The notes under the pieces were generated by a model. That model saw nothing but the letters and a program-made list of their open reading frames with translations. It was not told the origin of the DNA and searched no databases. From Kribbella monticola (GTDB lineage: Bacteria > Actinomycetota > Actinomycetes > Propionibacteriales > Kribbellaceae), in the NCBI RefSeq assembly GCF_003261635.1, contig NZ_QFXK01000092.1, positions 124,001 through 188,000 of the forward strand: a DNA stretch of 64,000 bases, given 5' to 3'. This document shows positions 41,307-48,986 of the stretch, in pieces. The position numbers and the translations under genes were made by a program. Numbering within the stretch: the stretch's first letter is position 1; the number at the start of each line of letters is the position of its first letter.

Positions 41307-43115
41307 TCAGTCGAGGATCCAGTGTGGACTCTCGGCGGGACCAGGGTCGTAGGTGCAGGTGAGGCCGGTGTGGATGGTCGTTCGCAGATGGTGAGCGAGG
41401 GGTTCGTCGCTGCCGGCGATCCGGTCGATGGCGGCGGTGATGGCCTTCTTCACGGCGACCCTGGCGCGTTCCTGGCTGGAGCCGGTGGTGCGGGGGCGTC
41501 CGTGCAGACCGGTGGCTCGCGCGAGTTCGTCCAGCAGCGCTTGACGTTCCAGCCGTACGGCGGCCTGCCTCTCGAGATCCGACCAGTCGTCGGCTTCGGC
41601 GAGTTCGTGGTCGAGGTCCCGCAGGCGTTGCCGGTACGCCTGGAGCGCCTGCTGGTCGAGGATCTCGCCGAGTCCCGATTCGACGGCGGCCTCGGCGCCG
41701 ACCAGGTCGAGGGCCCCGATCGGGTGGCGCGGCCGGCGCAGCAGTTGGCTGAGGTAGCCGAAGCCGCGGAGTTCGCGCAGCGGGGTGGCGGCGCCGTCGC
41801 GGCCGATCAGCCACAGACCGTCGGTGGTCGGCCGGAACTGGACCCGATCGTTGTCCTGGGCAACTGGTTCGTCCGCGAGCGGCCAGGCGGCGAGCCGGTC
41901 CCGCCACCATCCGGCGCCGAGTCGCTCGTAGGTCGCCAGGGCGCGGGCGCGGAGCCGGCCGGCCGTGGCTGGATCACCGAGCACTGCTGCCGCGCGGGCC
42001 AGCGTGTCGTCGGTGACCCCGTGGAACATCACCGCGCCGGCGTTGAAGACCGCTCGGTCCTGATAGGGGGTGAGAAGCTGAGCGGCTCTGCCGACCAGGT
42101 CGCGATCCGAGACGGCCAAGGCTGCCTCGAGAACGCATTGCAGCGTCAGCAGCCAGTTCACGTCGCGGGGGAGGTCGTCGAGCGTGCTGCCGTGAAAGGT
42201 GTGGACGAGGGCACGAGTCCGGTTCTGGTCGCCGGTGCGTGCCCAGAGAAAGGCGGCCTCGGCACAAAGCACGGTGATGCCTTCCGACCGGGCCAGAGCC
42301 TCGGCGGTCTCGGCTCCCGCAGTGCAGGTCTCGATGTCGCCTGCCTGCGCGGCGGCGTAGGCGGTCATCGCCGCCAGCACCAGCCAGGCATCGGCAAGTC
42401 CTGCCTGGTCCGCTGCCTCGGTGGCGATCGCGGTGAGCCGGCTGGTGGTGCCGGTACGGCCCTGCAACAGGTCGAGCATGAGCCGGCGCGACGCCGCGAA
42501 GAAGCGCGCGCGAGCCGACTCCTCGCCCAGCCGTTCGAGCGCCCGGAGCTGCCGGTAAATCGCTTGCAGGTCGAGGCTTTCGCAGGCGACCTGCAGCCCC
42601 CACAGATGCGCCTGCAGGCGAGCATCCGGATCGAGGACATGAGCCGCCACGTCGTCGAGCCGTTGGGTGAGCGACCGGCGTACGGCGAGATCGTCGGGAC
42701 CCCAGTGGGCTGCGAGCGCGGCATCGAGACAGTCAGCGATCAACTCTGGAGCACCCGTCCGCTCGGCGCACGCCACTGCCTCGGTCGCGAACTGACCTGC
42801 CCGGCCGGCCTCACCGGCGTACACCCAGCAGCGAGTGAGTGCGGCCGCCAGCCGCGCCCGTGTGCTGTCATCGGTCGTGCGGACCAGTACGTCGTACAGC
42901 TGAGCCGGCAACTTTCCGGGTTCGGCGCCGAACAGCTGAACACCGGCTGCTCCGAGCACCGCCTCCGTCCAGCCTGGAAGGTCGTCCGCAGCGCGGCTGC
43001 GGGTCGCCGCCTCGTCGTACAGGCTCGCGGCGGAGTCTCCTCGACCGGCCGCGCGGGCAGCGTCGGCACGGTCGAGGAGGTCGCGGACCGTCGACGAGGT
43101 GACCATCGAATTCAT
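41307..43115 (-). CDS. Large TPR-like helical-repeat protein
   Basis: The 602-residue protein is almost all helical; residues about 10-390 have TPR-like helix pairs (RADAARAAGRGDSAASLYDE, AVLGAAGVQLFGAEPGKLPA). The C-terminal part (about 400-600) resembles the tail found in actinobacterial AAA/LuxR-type and SARP proteins (ERARVAVKKAITAAIDRIAG, then PLAHHLRTTIHTGLTCTYDP). No ATPase P-loop or DNA-binding domain was seen, so it may be an isolated regulatory tail. A lower start at MVTSSTV (43106) is possible. It ends beside the 40662 gene (convergent). Confidence 0.65.
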   Translation of the reverse strand: MNSMVTSSTVRDLLDRADAARAAGRGDSAASLYDEAATRSRAADDLPGWTEAVLGAAGVQLFGAEPGKLPAQLYDVLVRTTDDSTRARLAAALTRCWVYAGEAGRAGQFATEAVACAERTGAPELIADCLDAALAAHWGPDDLAVRRSLTQRLDDVAAHVLDPDARLQAHLWGLQVACESLDLQAIYRQLRALERLGEESARARFFAASRRLMLDLLQGRTGTTSRLTAIATEAADQAGLADAWLVLAAMTAYAAAQAGDIETCTAGAETAEALARSEGITVLCAEAAFLWARTGDQNRTRALVHTFHGSTLDDLPRDVNWLLTLQCVLEAALAVSDRDLVGRAAQLLTPYQDRAVFNAGAVMFHGVTDDTLARAAAVLGDPATAGRLRARALATYERLGAGWWRDRLAAWPLADEPVAQDNDRVQFRPTTDGLWLIGRDGAATPLRELRGFGYLSQLLRRPRHPIGALDLVGAEAAVESGLGEILDQQALQAYRQRLRDLDHELAEADDWSDLERQAAVRLERQALLDELARATGLHGRPRTTGSSQERARVAVKKAITAAIDRIAGSDEPLAHHLRTTIHTGLTCTYDPGPAESPHWILD

Positions 43116-43146
43116 CGTAGGTTTCTCGCTGCCCTGCGAGGGGTGT

Positions 43147-43596
43147 TCAGGGCCTGATCAGCCGTACGGCGGCCGCGTGCTCGCGCTGTTTGGCCTCGTC
43201 CCAGTCGCCGGTGCAGTAGACCGACAGCTCCGAGATCTGGGCGCCGGTCAGGTCCGCCCGGATCATCTCGCGGCTGTACCACTGCTGGCCCTGCTGCTCC
43301 CAGCGTTCCTCGAACTCGATGGTGAACCCGCGGTCGGTCGGGTCGACGCGGGTCACCCGTACCTGCCCGGGCGCCGGGTGGCCCGCGAGCCGGATCGCCA
43401 CGAGTTCGTCCGGCGTGGTGGCCTGCACCCGCCACTGCGGCAGGGTGAGATCGATGAACACGTCCGGGGTGAACAGCCCGTCCGGTGCGACGCCGGTTTC
43501 CAGGAACCGGATCAATTTCGCCACGGCAGTCGCCGCGCCGGCCGGAGTACCGGCCTCTTGGGTGGTCATCGCCCTCGTGTCGCTGATGCTGGACAT
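43147..43596 (-). CDS. SnoaL-like protein
   Basis: The 149-residue protein has NTF2/SnoaL-type segments: AVAKLIRFLETGVAPDGLFT, DVFIDLTLPQWRVQATTPDE, IEFEERWEQQGQQWYSREMI and ELSVYCTGDWDEAKQREHAA. Probably binds or transforms a small molecule. AAGGAGG lies 5 nt before ATG 43594-43596; a longer start (MSVRTLPKEDD) would include the ribosome-binding site itself and is rejected. It lies 31 bp before the helical-repeat gene and is likely cotranscribed with it. Confidence 0.75.
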   Translation of the reverse strand: MSSISDTRAMTTQEAGTPAGAATAVAKLIRFLETGVAPDGLFTPDVFIDLTLPQWRVQATTPDELVAIRLAGHPAPGQVRVTRVDPTDRGFTIEFEERWEQQGQQWYSREMIRADLTGAQISELSVYCTGDWDEAKQREHAAAVRLIRP

Positions 43597-43685
43597 GTCG
43601 TCCTCCTTCGGAAGGGTTCGAACTGACACCCTTCAGGCGTGACGACCGGCGGCACATCGTGACGCCGGCCGTCACCGCGACCAGC

Positions 43686-44087
43686 TCAGACGGCCAGGCG
43701 GCCGCCGTCGATGGGGAGGACTGCGCCGTGGACCATGGCGGCGGCGTCCGAGGCGAGGAAGACGATGCCGGCGGCGATCTCGGCGGCCGTGGCTACCCGG
43801 TTGAGGGGTGCGGTGGCGGCCAGGTTGTCGAGGTTGTGGCCCATCGGTGTGGTGCCTTCGGTGCGCGTCGGGCCGGGGCTCACCGTGTTCACCCGTACGC
43901 CGGACGGCCCGAACTCCGCTGCCCACGACCTGGTCAGCAGCTGCAGGGCCGCCTTGCTCGACCCGTACAAGGCCATGCCGGCCATGCCGAAGGTGGCGAC
44001 CATCGTGGTCACGTTGACGATCGCCCCGTGGCCCCGCTCGGCCATCCGCGGCGCGAGTTCGGTCGGTAGCTCTGGAGTAGATGCTCC
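43686..44087 (-). pseudogene. SDR remnant lacking its N-terminal Rossmann half
   Basis: The C-terminal part of a short-chain dehydrogenase remains: LAPRMAERGHGAIVNVTTMV, YGSSKAALQ (the Y-x3-K active site), VRVNTVSPGPTRT, and LASDAAAMVHGAVLPIDGGR. The N-terminal T-G-x3-G-x-G cofactor motif and about 100 residues are missing. The frame upstream is non-homologous and runs into the TetR promoter. A short ORF from 44045 (MAERGHG) could still be translated but not active. Likely an old deletion of a target gene beside its TetR regulator. Confidence 0.7.
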
Positions 44088-44122
44088 GATCCTGCGGATC
44101 GAAAAATGGAGTATCAACTCCA
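44073..44122. promoter_or_regulatory. Two TetR operator-like inverted repeats
   Basis: TGGAGTAGATGCTCCG (44073-44088, imperfect) and TGGAGTATCAACTCCA (44107-44122, arms TGGAGT/ACTCCA perfect) lie 34 bp apart (start to start), just before the TetR start at 44145. They are the presumed sites for its autorepression and for the lost SDR partner. Confidence 0.65.
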
Positions 44123-44144
44123 AAATTCTGTGTACGCTCGAACC

Positions 44145-44765
44145 ATGGCGACGGACGGGTTGACCCGCAAAGGACAGGCGACGCGCGACCGGATCGTGCA
44201 GGCCGCCTCCCAGCTGATGCTCGAGCAGGGCGTTGCCCGGACGACGATCGAGGACATCCAGGCTGCTGCCGGTGTCAGTCCGTCGCAGCTCTACCACTAC
44301 TTCCCGGGCAAGGACGCGCTGGTTCTCGCCGTGGTCGATCACCAGGCCGGCCAGGTGATGGGGGTCCAGCACCAGGGCCTCAACGGGTTGGACGACTTCG
44401 AAGGTCTCGGCAACTGGCGGGATCTGATGATCGGCATCCTGGCCAAGGTGCAGTGTGTCGGCGGTTGCCCGCTCGGATCGCTCGCGAGCGACCTGTCCGA
44501 GGCCGATCCGGTGGCGAGGGTCCAGCTCGCCAACGCTTTCGAGTCGTGGGAAGCCCTGCTGCGCAACGGTTTGGAGCGGATGCGGGATCGCGGTGAGCTC
44601 GCCGAGCACGCCGATCCTGGCGAGCTGGCGGTCGCCCTGCTGGCCGCAGTACAGGGCGGTCTGCTGCTCAGTCAGATCCGGCGTGACCCCGCGCCGCTCC
44701 GGGTCGCTGTCAACACCATGATCGAGCACCTCCGCAGCCTCAGTTCCGCCGGTGGCGTGCGATGA
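44145..44765 (+). CDS. TetR family transcriptional regulator
   Basis: The 206-residue protein has an N-terminal HTH (about 10-60: GQATRDRIVQAASQLMLEQG, VARTTIEDIQAAAGVSPSQL, YHYFPGKDALVLAVVDHQAG) and a helical ligand domain with LGSLASDLSEADPVARVQLA, typical of the TetR_C_33-like group that controls SDR genes. Start ATG 44145 is chosen because the palindromic sites lie before it. Its stop overlaps the GNAT gene (ATGA), forming an operon. Confidence 0.9.
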   Translation: MATDGLTRKGQATRDRIVQAASQLMLEQGVARTTIEDIQAAAGVSPSQLYHYFPGKDALVLAVVDHQAGQVMGVQHQGLNGLDDFEGLGNWRDLMIGILAKVQCVGGCPLGSLASDLSEADPVARVQLANAFESWEALLRNGLERMRDRGELAEHADPGELAVALLAAVQGGLLLSQIRRDPAPLRVAVNTMIEHLRSLSSAGGVR

Positions 44766-45235
44766 CACCCGGCCGCGAGGTGCAGGTTCGGCTCTTCGAA
44801 GGGGATCGCGAGGTGCTGCGGCCGCTGTTCCGGGAGGCGGACGATTCCGAGCAGGGGATCGATGCGTACCTGCCGCTCGGTGACATCTTCGTGGCCGAGG
44901 AGAGCGGTGAGGTCGTCGGGCAGCTGCAGTTGGTCGGCGAGGGCGAAGAGGTCGAGCTGAAGAGCATGGCGGTGGCCGAGGAGCGGCGTGGCGGAGGCGT
45001 CGGCCGCATGCTCGTGGCGGCCGCGCTGCGGAGCTGCCGGGAGCGCGGCGTACGGCGGATCACGGTGTCCACCGCCGCGGCGGACACCGGCAATCTTCGG
45101 TTCTATCAGCGGCAGGGATTTCGGATGCTGAGCATCGAGCGGGACGTCTTCGGGCCGGAGGCGGGCTATCCCGACGGCATCGTCATCGACGGGATTCCGC
45201 TGCGGGACCGGGTCTGGCTGGACCAGGAGCTCTGA
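44762..45235 (+). CDS. GNAT family N-acetyltransferase
   Basis: The 157-residue protein has a good acetyl-CoA motif (VELKSMAVAEERRGGGVGRM, then LVAAALRSCRERG) and the C-terminal NLRFYQRQGFRMLSIERDVF. Similar proteins have activity on small amines; the acceptor is unknown. It begins within the TetR stop (4-bp overlap), so it may be controlled by that repressor. Confidence 0.85.
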   Translation: MTPGREVQVRLFEGDREVLRPLFREADDSEQGIDAYLPLGDIFVAEESGEVVGQLQLVGEGEEVELKSMAVAEERRGGGVGRMLVAAALRSCRERGVRRITVSTAAADTGNLRFYQRQGFRMLSIERDVFGPEAGYPDGIVIDGIPLRDRVWLDQEL

Positions 45236-45247
45236 GCGCGACACGGT

Positions 45248-45290
45248 GTCATCAAGATGACGACAGAGGACTTGTCATCGGATCGATGAC
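45248..45290. promoter_or_regulatory. RheA-type heat-shock operators
   Basis: TGTCATC-GGATC-GATGAC (core 45274-45290, arms GTCATCG/CGATGAC) and GTCATC-AA-GATGAC (45248-45261) lie just before the Hsp20 promoter, next to GGGGTATAAAAC. The first matches, as I recall, the TGTCATC-N5-GATGACA operator of RheA, repressor of Streptomyces albus hsp18. Confidence 0.65.
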
Positions 45291-45348
45291 GGGGTATAAA
45301 ACTGCTGCGTGTTGACACCGACAAGTCGAATCGTCTGGAGGTGGAACG

Positions 45349-45792
45349 ATGTTGATGCGCACTGACCCGTTCCGTGAGTTCGACCGGCTGGCCCAGCTGA
45401 TGACCGGCGGCACGGCCGCCGGCACCTGGTCCAAGCCGAACCCGATGCCGATGGACGCCTACCGGTCGGGCGACGAGTTCGTCGTGGTCTTCGATCTGCC
45501 GGGTGTGCCGGCCGAGGCCATCGACCTGGACGTCGAGCGGAACGTGTTGACGGTGAAGGCCGAGCGCCGGCCGGCCGCGGTGGCCGAGGGCGTGGAGATG
45601 CAGGTCGCCGAGCGCCCGCTGGGCGTCTTCTCCCGGCAATTGTTCCTGGGCGACACCCTGGACGCGGACCGGATCGAGGCGGCGTACGACAACGGCGTAC
45701 TGACCGTGAAGATCCCCGTCGCCGCGCAGGCGAAACCCCGCAAGATCAGTATCGGCGGCGCGTCGTCGGAGCAGCAGCAGATCGACGCCTGA
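45349..45792 (+). CDS. Hsp20/alpha-crystallin family small heat-shock protein (Hsp18)
   Basis: The 147-residue protein has the alpha-crystallin domain (about 35-135: PMDAYRSGDEFVVVFDLPGV, IDLDVERNVLTVKAERRPAA, VFSRQLFLGDTLDADRIEAA, YDNGVLTVKIPVAA). It is an ATP-independent holdase that forms oligomers. The upstream RheA-like operators indicate heat-regulated repression. It is followed by the HSP18 regulator-like gene and a VOC protein. Confidence 0.93.
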   Translation: MLMRTDPFREFDRLAQLMTGGTAAGTWSKPNPMPMDAYRSGDEFVVVFDLPGVPAEAIDLDVERNVLTVKAERRPAAVAEGVEMQVAERPLGVFSRQLFLGDTLDADRIEAAYDNGVLTVKIPVAAQAKPRKISIGGASSEQQQIDA

Positions 45793-45839
45793 GCCGAAGC
45801 CGCGCTGCCTGCGGCCACTCCGACCCCGAGGACCTGGAC

Positions 45840-46526
45840 ATGGCTGAGACCGCGAACCCGAACCAGTTGGACGAGACCGGCCCCGAGACCGGCGCCGAGC
45901 CGGACGTGAGCGAAGCCGTGGCGTTTCTCGTCGGCGTACTGGCCGGCCTCGACGACAAGGACCCGGCCGAGGTGCTCGATGCGCTCGTCCGGCTCCGCGA
46001 GGTCCGGGATCAGCTCAGCCAGTGGGAGCCCCGGCTGATCGACGCCGCGCGAGCCGGCGGGGTCAGCTGGGCCCAGCTCGCGCCGGCGCTCGGCGTGGCC
46101 AGCAGGCAGGCGGCCGAGCGTCGCTATCTCAGGATCAGCCCGAATGCCGCCGATCCGACGATGAACGGCGAGCAGCGGGTCCAGGCCGCGCGGGAGCAGC
46201 GGGCCAGCGATCGCGCGGTCGCCAGCTGGGCCAGGGAGAACGCGGCGGACCTGCGCCGGCTGGCCGGGCAGGTGGCCTCGCTGGCCGATCTGGACCGGTC
46301 GGCGCAGGCCAGCGTGGACCGGGTCCATGACGCCTTGGGCCAGAACGACTCCGCCGCGCTGCTCGGCCCGCTCGCGGCGGCCGGCGTACAGCTCACCCGT
46401 GATCACCCGGCCTTGGCGGACCGCATCTCGGACATCGGCGCCCGGACTCTCGCGGTACGAGAGGCGGGCCGGCGCCGGGCGGGTCAGGAACCGGCCGAGC
46501 AGACCAAGCAGGAGGGAAAGCGATGA
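45840..46526 (+). CDS. HSP18 transcriptional regulator-like protein
   Basis: The 228-residue protein has helical segments LVRLREVRDQLSQWEPRLID and a HTH-like VSWAQLAPALGVASRQAAER, followed by RYLRISPNAADPTMNGEQRV and Ala/Arg-rich helices. This family is commonly annotated as HSP18 transcriptional regulator because it sits next to hsp18. The acidic N-terminus is disordered. It starts 47 bp after the hsp20 stop and overlaps the next gene by 4 bp. It may bind the RheA-type operator, but this is unproven. Confidence 0.72.
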   Translation: MAETANPNQLDETGPETGAEPDVSEAVAFLVGVLAGLDDKDPAEVLDALVRLREVRDQLSQWEPRLIDAARAGGVSWAQLAPALGVASRQAAERRYLRISPNAADPTMNGEQRVQAAREQRASDRAVASWARENAADLRRLAGQVASLADLDRSAQASVDRVHDALGQNDSAALLGPLAAAGVQLTRDHPALADRISDIGARTLAVREAGRRRAGQEPAEQTKQEGKR

Positions 46527-46909
46527 AGTTGTTGTTCGAATGCCGTCCGGTCGAACACCTGGAGGCCAGTGTCGACTACTACCGCACTCTCGGCCTCGAC
46601 CCGGTGGGCTGGCCCGATGACGACACCGCCCTCCTGGCGCCCCGCCGCGGCGACGCGACCATCGTGCTGGTCCGCGACCCTGCCGAAGCCGCACTCGGCT
46701 GCGGTGGTGTGTACGACGTCGGTGATGTCGACGCCTTCTTCGACGCGCATGCCGACCTGGATTGGCTGATAGCACCGATCAACAGTTCGCTGGGCCGGTA
46801 CGCCGTGTTCGCCGACCGCACCGGCACCTGCATCCGACTGCTCGATCCCGATCCGCATCTGGGCACCGCGGCCGGGCGCGCGACCTCCCTCTACGCGATC
46901 GCCGGCTGA
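46523..46909 (+). CDS. VOC (glyoxalase/bleomycin resistance) family protein
   Basis: The 128-residue protein has paired beta-alpha-beta modules: LLFECRPVEHLEASVDYYRT, LGLDPVGWPDDDTALLAPRR, and YAVFADRTGTCIRLLDPDPH, with possible metal ligands (E, H, D) left. VOC proteins include glyoxalases, dioxygenases and drug-binding proteins; this one has no specific signature. ATGA overlap with the regulator gene puts it in the hsp18 operon. Confidence 0.8.
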   Translation: MKLLFECRPVEHLEASVDYYRTLGLDPVGWPDDDTALLAPRRGDATIVLVRDPAEAALGCGGVYDVGDVDAFFDAHADLDWLIAPINSSLGRYAVFADRTGTCIRLLDPDPHLGTAAGRATSLYAIAG

Positions 46910-46972
46910 CCGCACGGCCGCGACAACCTGTTCGCTGCCTGGCGATCGGAACGAACTGACCGCGACGAACTG

Positions 46973-47000
46973 ACAGGCCTGTTTGCCTTGGGGTACAGGC
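46973..47000. promoter_or_regulatory. Overlapping palindromes and GGGTAC box upstream of the envelope cluster
   Basis: ACAGGCCTGT (46973-46982) is a perfect palindrome, and GCCTGT (46977-46982) pairs with ACAGGC (46995-47000). GGGTAC at 46991 resembles a stress-sigma -10. The rest of the 280-bp gap before 47190 shows no gene. Confidence 0.35.
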
Positions 47001-47189
47001 CCCTCAGATTTCGGCGGTGGTACGGAAGTGTGCCACTTCATTCCTCTCGTTCCAGTCGCGAGGCACAGTTGTCGCGGCCCTCGCTGTTCCCGGCGGGCCA
47101 CCCGCAGATTCCCCGAGCCGTCCCCGCAGATCGCGCGGACCGGCCGTTGTCTCGCGACGTCAACTACAGCTCCTGAAGGGAGTAGTTGC

Positions 47190-47963
47190 ATGTCGCCCAC
47201 GACGAACCACCATGCGGATATCGACAGTCCGCCCACCGAAGGTGTCACCAGCACAGCCCGGGACGAAGCCGGCCAGCTGAAGGAGACCTCGGCCGATGCT
47301 GCCCGCCAGGTCGCGGAATCCGTGAAGGAGAAGGCGTCGTACGTGACGTCCGATGCCCGCGAGCAGACCCGGCGCCTGGCGAGTCAGACGCGCGACGAAC
47401 TGGTCGGCCAGGCCGGCCAGCAGAAGCAGCGGGCGGCCGACAGCCTCCGTTCGGTGGGCGACGAGCTCCGCGGAATGGCCCAGCACGGCCAGTCCGGACT
47501 CGGCGCGCAGTTGGCGCACCACGGTGCCGACTTCAGCCACCAGGCGGCGGACTTCCTGCAGAACCACGAGCCCGGTGAACTGCTCGACGAGGTCCGCGGC
47601 TTCGCACGCCGCAAGCCGGGCACCTTCCTCCTGGTGGCCGCGGCGGCCGGTGTCGTCGCAGGCCGGCTGACGCGTGCACTGGCAGCGGGTAGCCCCGACA
47701 CGCAGAACGACTTCAGCTCGTCGGGCAGGCCGGCTTCGCCGAACGGCCTGAGCTCACCCGGCCAGCAGGGCAGTGACTATCTCGTCCCGCCGCCGGCCGC
47801 TCCGATGGGCGCCGCGCCGGTCGGTACGACGACCCCGCCTCCTCCGATGCCGACTCAGCCGGCCGGTGAGACGATGCCTCCTCCGATGCCCACCCCGGTA
47901 GCGCCCGACCCGGACCCGGGGGCTCCCGTGACGCCCCGCTTCGGGCCGGGACAGGTGCAGTGA
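47190..47963 (+). CDS. Single-membrane-segment envelope stress protein with Pro-rich tail
   Basis: The 257-residue protein has an amphipathic coiled-coil-like N-terminus (about 20-115: RDEAGQLKETSADAARQVAE, KEKASYVTSDAREQTRRLAS), one membrane segment (about 150-168, KPGTFLLVAAAAGVVAGRL) and a Pro/Met/Gly-rich tail. This arrangement is common for actinobacterial envelope proteins coded before a holin-like and DUF3618 gene. I recognise no enzymatic domain. SD AAGGGAG lies 7 nt before ATG 47190. First gene of a four-gene membrane cluster. Confidence 0.7.
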   Translation: MSPTTNHHADIDSPPTEGVTSTARDEAGQLKETSADAARQVAESVKEKASYVTSDAREQTRRLASQTRDELVGQAGQQKQRAADSLRSVGDELRGMAQHGQSGLGAQLAHHGADFSHQAADFLQNHEPGELLDEVRGFARRKPGTFLLVAAAAGVVAGRLTRALAAGSPDTQNDFSSSGRPASPNGLSSPGQQGSDYLVPPPAAPMGAAPVGTTTPPPPMPTQPAGETMPPPMPTPVAPDPDPGAPVTPRFGPGQVQ

Positions 47964-47964
47964 C

Positions 47965-48390
47965 ATGACCGTCGACGGACTGCCACCCGGCAGCAGCTCG
48001 CACCGGGCGTCGGTTGACGAATCGGTGGGTGAGCTGGTTTCCCAGCTCACCAACGATCTGGGCGACCTGACCCGCCAGGAGCTGGCGCTGGCCAAGGCCG
48101 AACTTCAGGTCGAGGCCAAGAAGGCCGGCAAGGGCGCCGGCCTGCTCGGCGGCGCCGCGTTCGCCGGCTGGATGGCGGCGCTGTTCGTCTCGCTGACGGT
48201 GATGTGGGCCCTGGACGAGGCGATGGATCTCATCTGGGCCGCGCTCATCGTCGCTGTCATCTGGGCGATCGTGGCCGCGGTCCTGGCGTCCAGGGGACGC
48301 AAGGAACTGCAGGAGGTCAGCCCGAAACCCGACCAGACGGTCGAATCACTCAAGGAGGACGCGAAATGGCTGAAGACCCGGAAGAGCTGA
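47965..48390 (+). CDS. Phage holin family-like membrane protein (DUF1469)
   Basis: The 141-residue protein has a helical N-terminus (ELVSQLTNDLGDLTRQELAL, AKAELQVEAKKAGKGAGLLG) and two membrane helices (about 65-85 and 90-110), matching the actinobacterial DUF1469/phage-holin-like family. Despite the name it is chromosomal and probably a membrane-stress or cell-size protein, not a lysis holin. It follows the upstream gene by 1 bp and overlaps the next by 25 bp. Confidence 0.8.
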   Translation: MTVDGLPPGSSSHRASVDESVGELVSQLTNDLGDLTRQELALAKAELQVEAKKAGKGAGLLGGAAFAGWMAALFVSLTVMWALDEAMDLIWAALIVAVIWAIVAAVLASRGRKELQEVSPKPDQTVESLKEDAKWLKTRKS

Positions 48391-48986
48391 AGCGCAACAT
48401 CGAGCAGACCCGGCGCAACGTGGGTCGTGACGTCGACGCCCTGACGGAGAAGGTCAGCCCCACCCGGATGGTCGAGCGGCGGGTGGAGCGAGCCCGCGGC
48501 GGCGTTCACCGATTGAAGGAGCATGTGATGGGTTCGGTGGGATCGGTCGGCGACACTGCCGGCTCGGCGGTGTCGACAGTGCAGGACGCGGGCAGCAGGG
48601 TCGGTGACGCCGTCAGTTCGGCACCCGACATGGCGCGGTCGCGGACGCGCGGTACGCCGCTGGCGGCCGGCGTGATCGCCTTCGCGGCCGGCTGGGTCGC
48701 GGCCGCCGCGATGCCGGCCTCGACCAAGGAACGCGAGCTGGCCCAGGAGACCAAGGACAAGGCGATGGAAGCCGCCGCGCCCTTGAAGGAAGAGGCCGCG
48801 CAGGTGGCCCAGGAAATGAAGGAGAATCTCCAGGAACCGGCGCAGCAGGCCGTCGAGAACGTCAAGCAGTCCGCCTCCCAGGCGGCAAGTGACGTGGCCG
48901 ACGACGGACGCTCGGCGGCCCAGCAGGTGGCCGACGGGGCGAGGGACTCGGCGGACACCGTCCGTCAGGCGGGCTCGCCGAGCTGA
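48366..48986 (+). CDS. DUF3618 family membrane-associated protein
   Basis: The 206-residue protein starts MAEDPEELKRNIEQTRRNVG, the typical DUF3618 signature, followed by a hydrophobic segment (about 95-112, GTPLAAGVIAFAAGWVAAAA) and a long Ala/Glu/Lys-rich helix. It likely lies at the membrane as a structural stress protein. SD AAGGAGG, 7 nt before ATG 48366, fixes the start within the previous gene. Confidence 0.83.
   Translation: MAEDPEELKRNIEQTRRNVGRDVDALTEKVSPTRMVERRVERARGGVHRLKEHVMGSVGSVGDTAGSAVSTVQDAGSRVGDAVSSAPDMARSRTRGTPLAAGVIAFAAGWVAAAAMPASTKERELAQETKDKAMEAAAPLKEEAAQVAQEMKENLQEPAQQAVENVKQSASQAASDVADDGRSAAQQVADGARDSADTVRQAGSPS

Noticed and set aside
47965..48390. Prophage suggested by the holin family name
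   Set aside because: DUF1469 proteins are chromosomal in actinobacteria and no phage genes, integrase or att sites are near.
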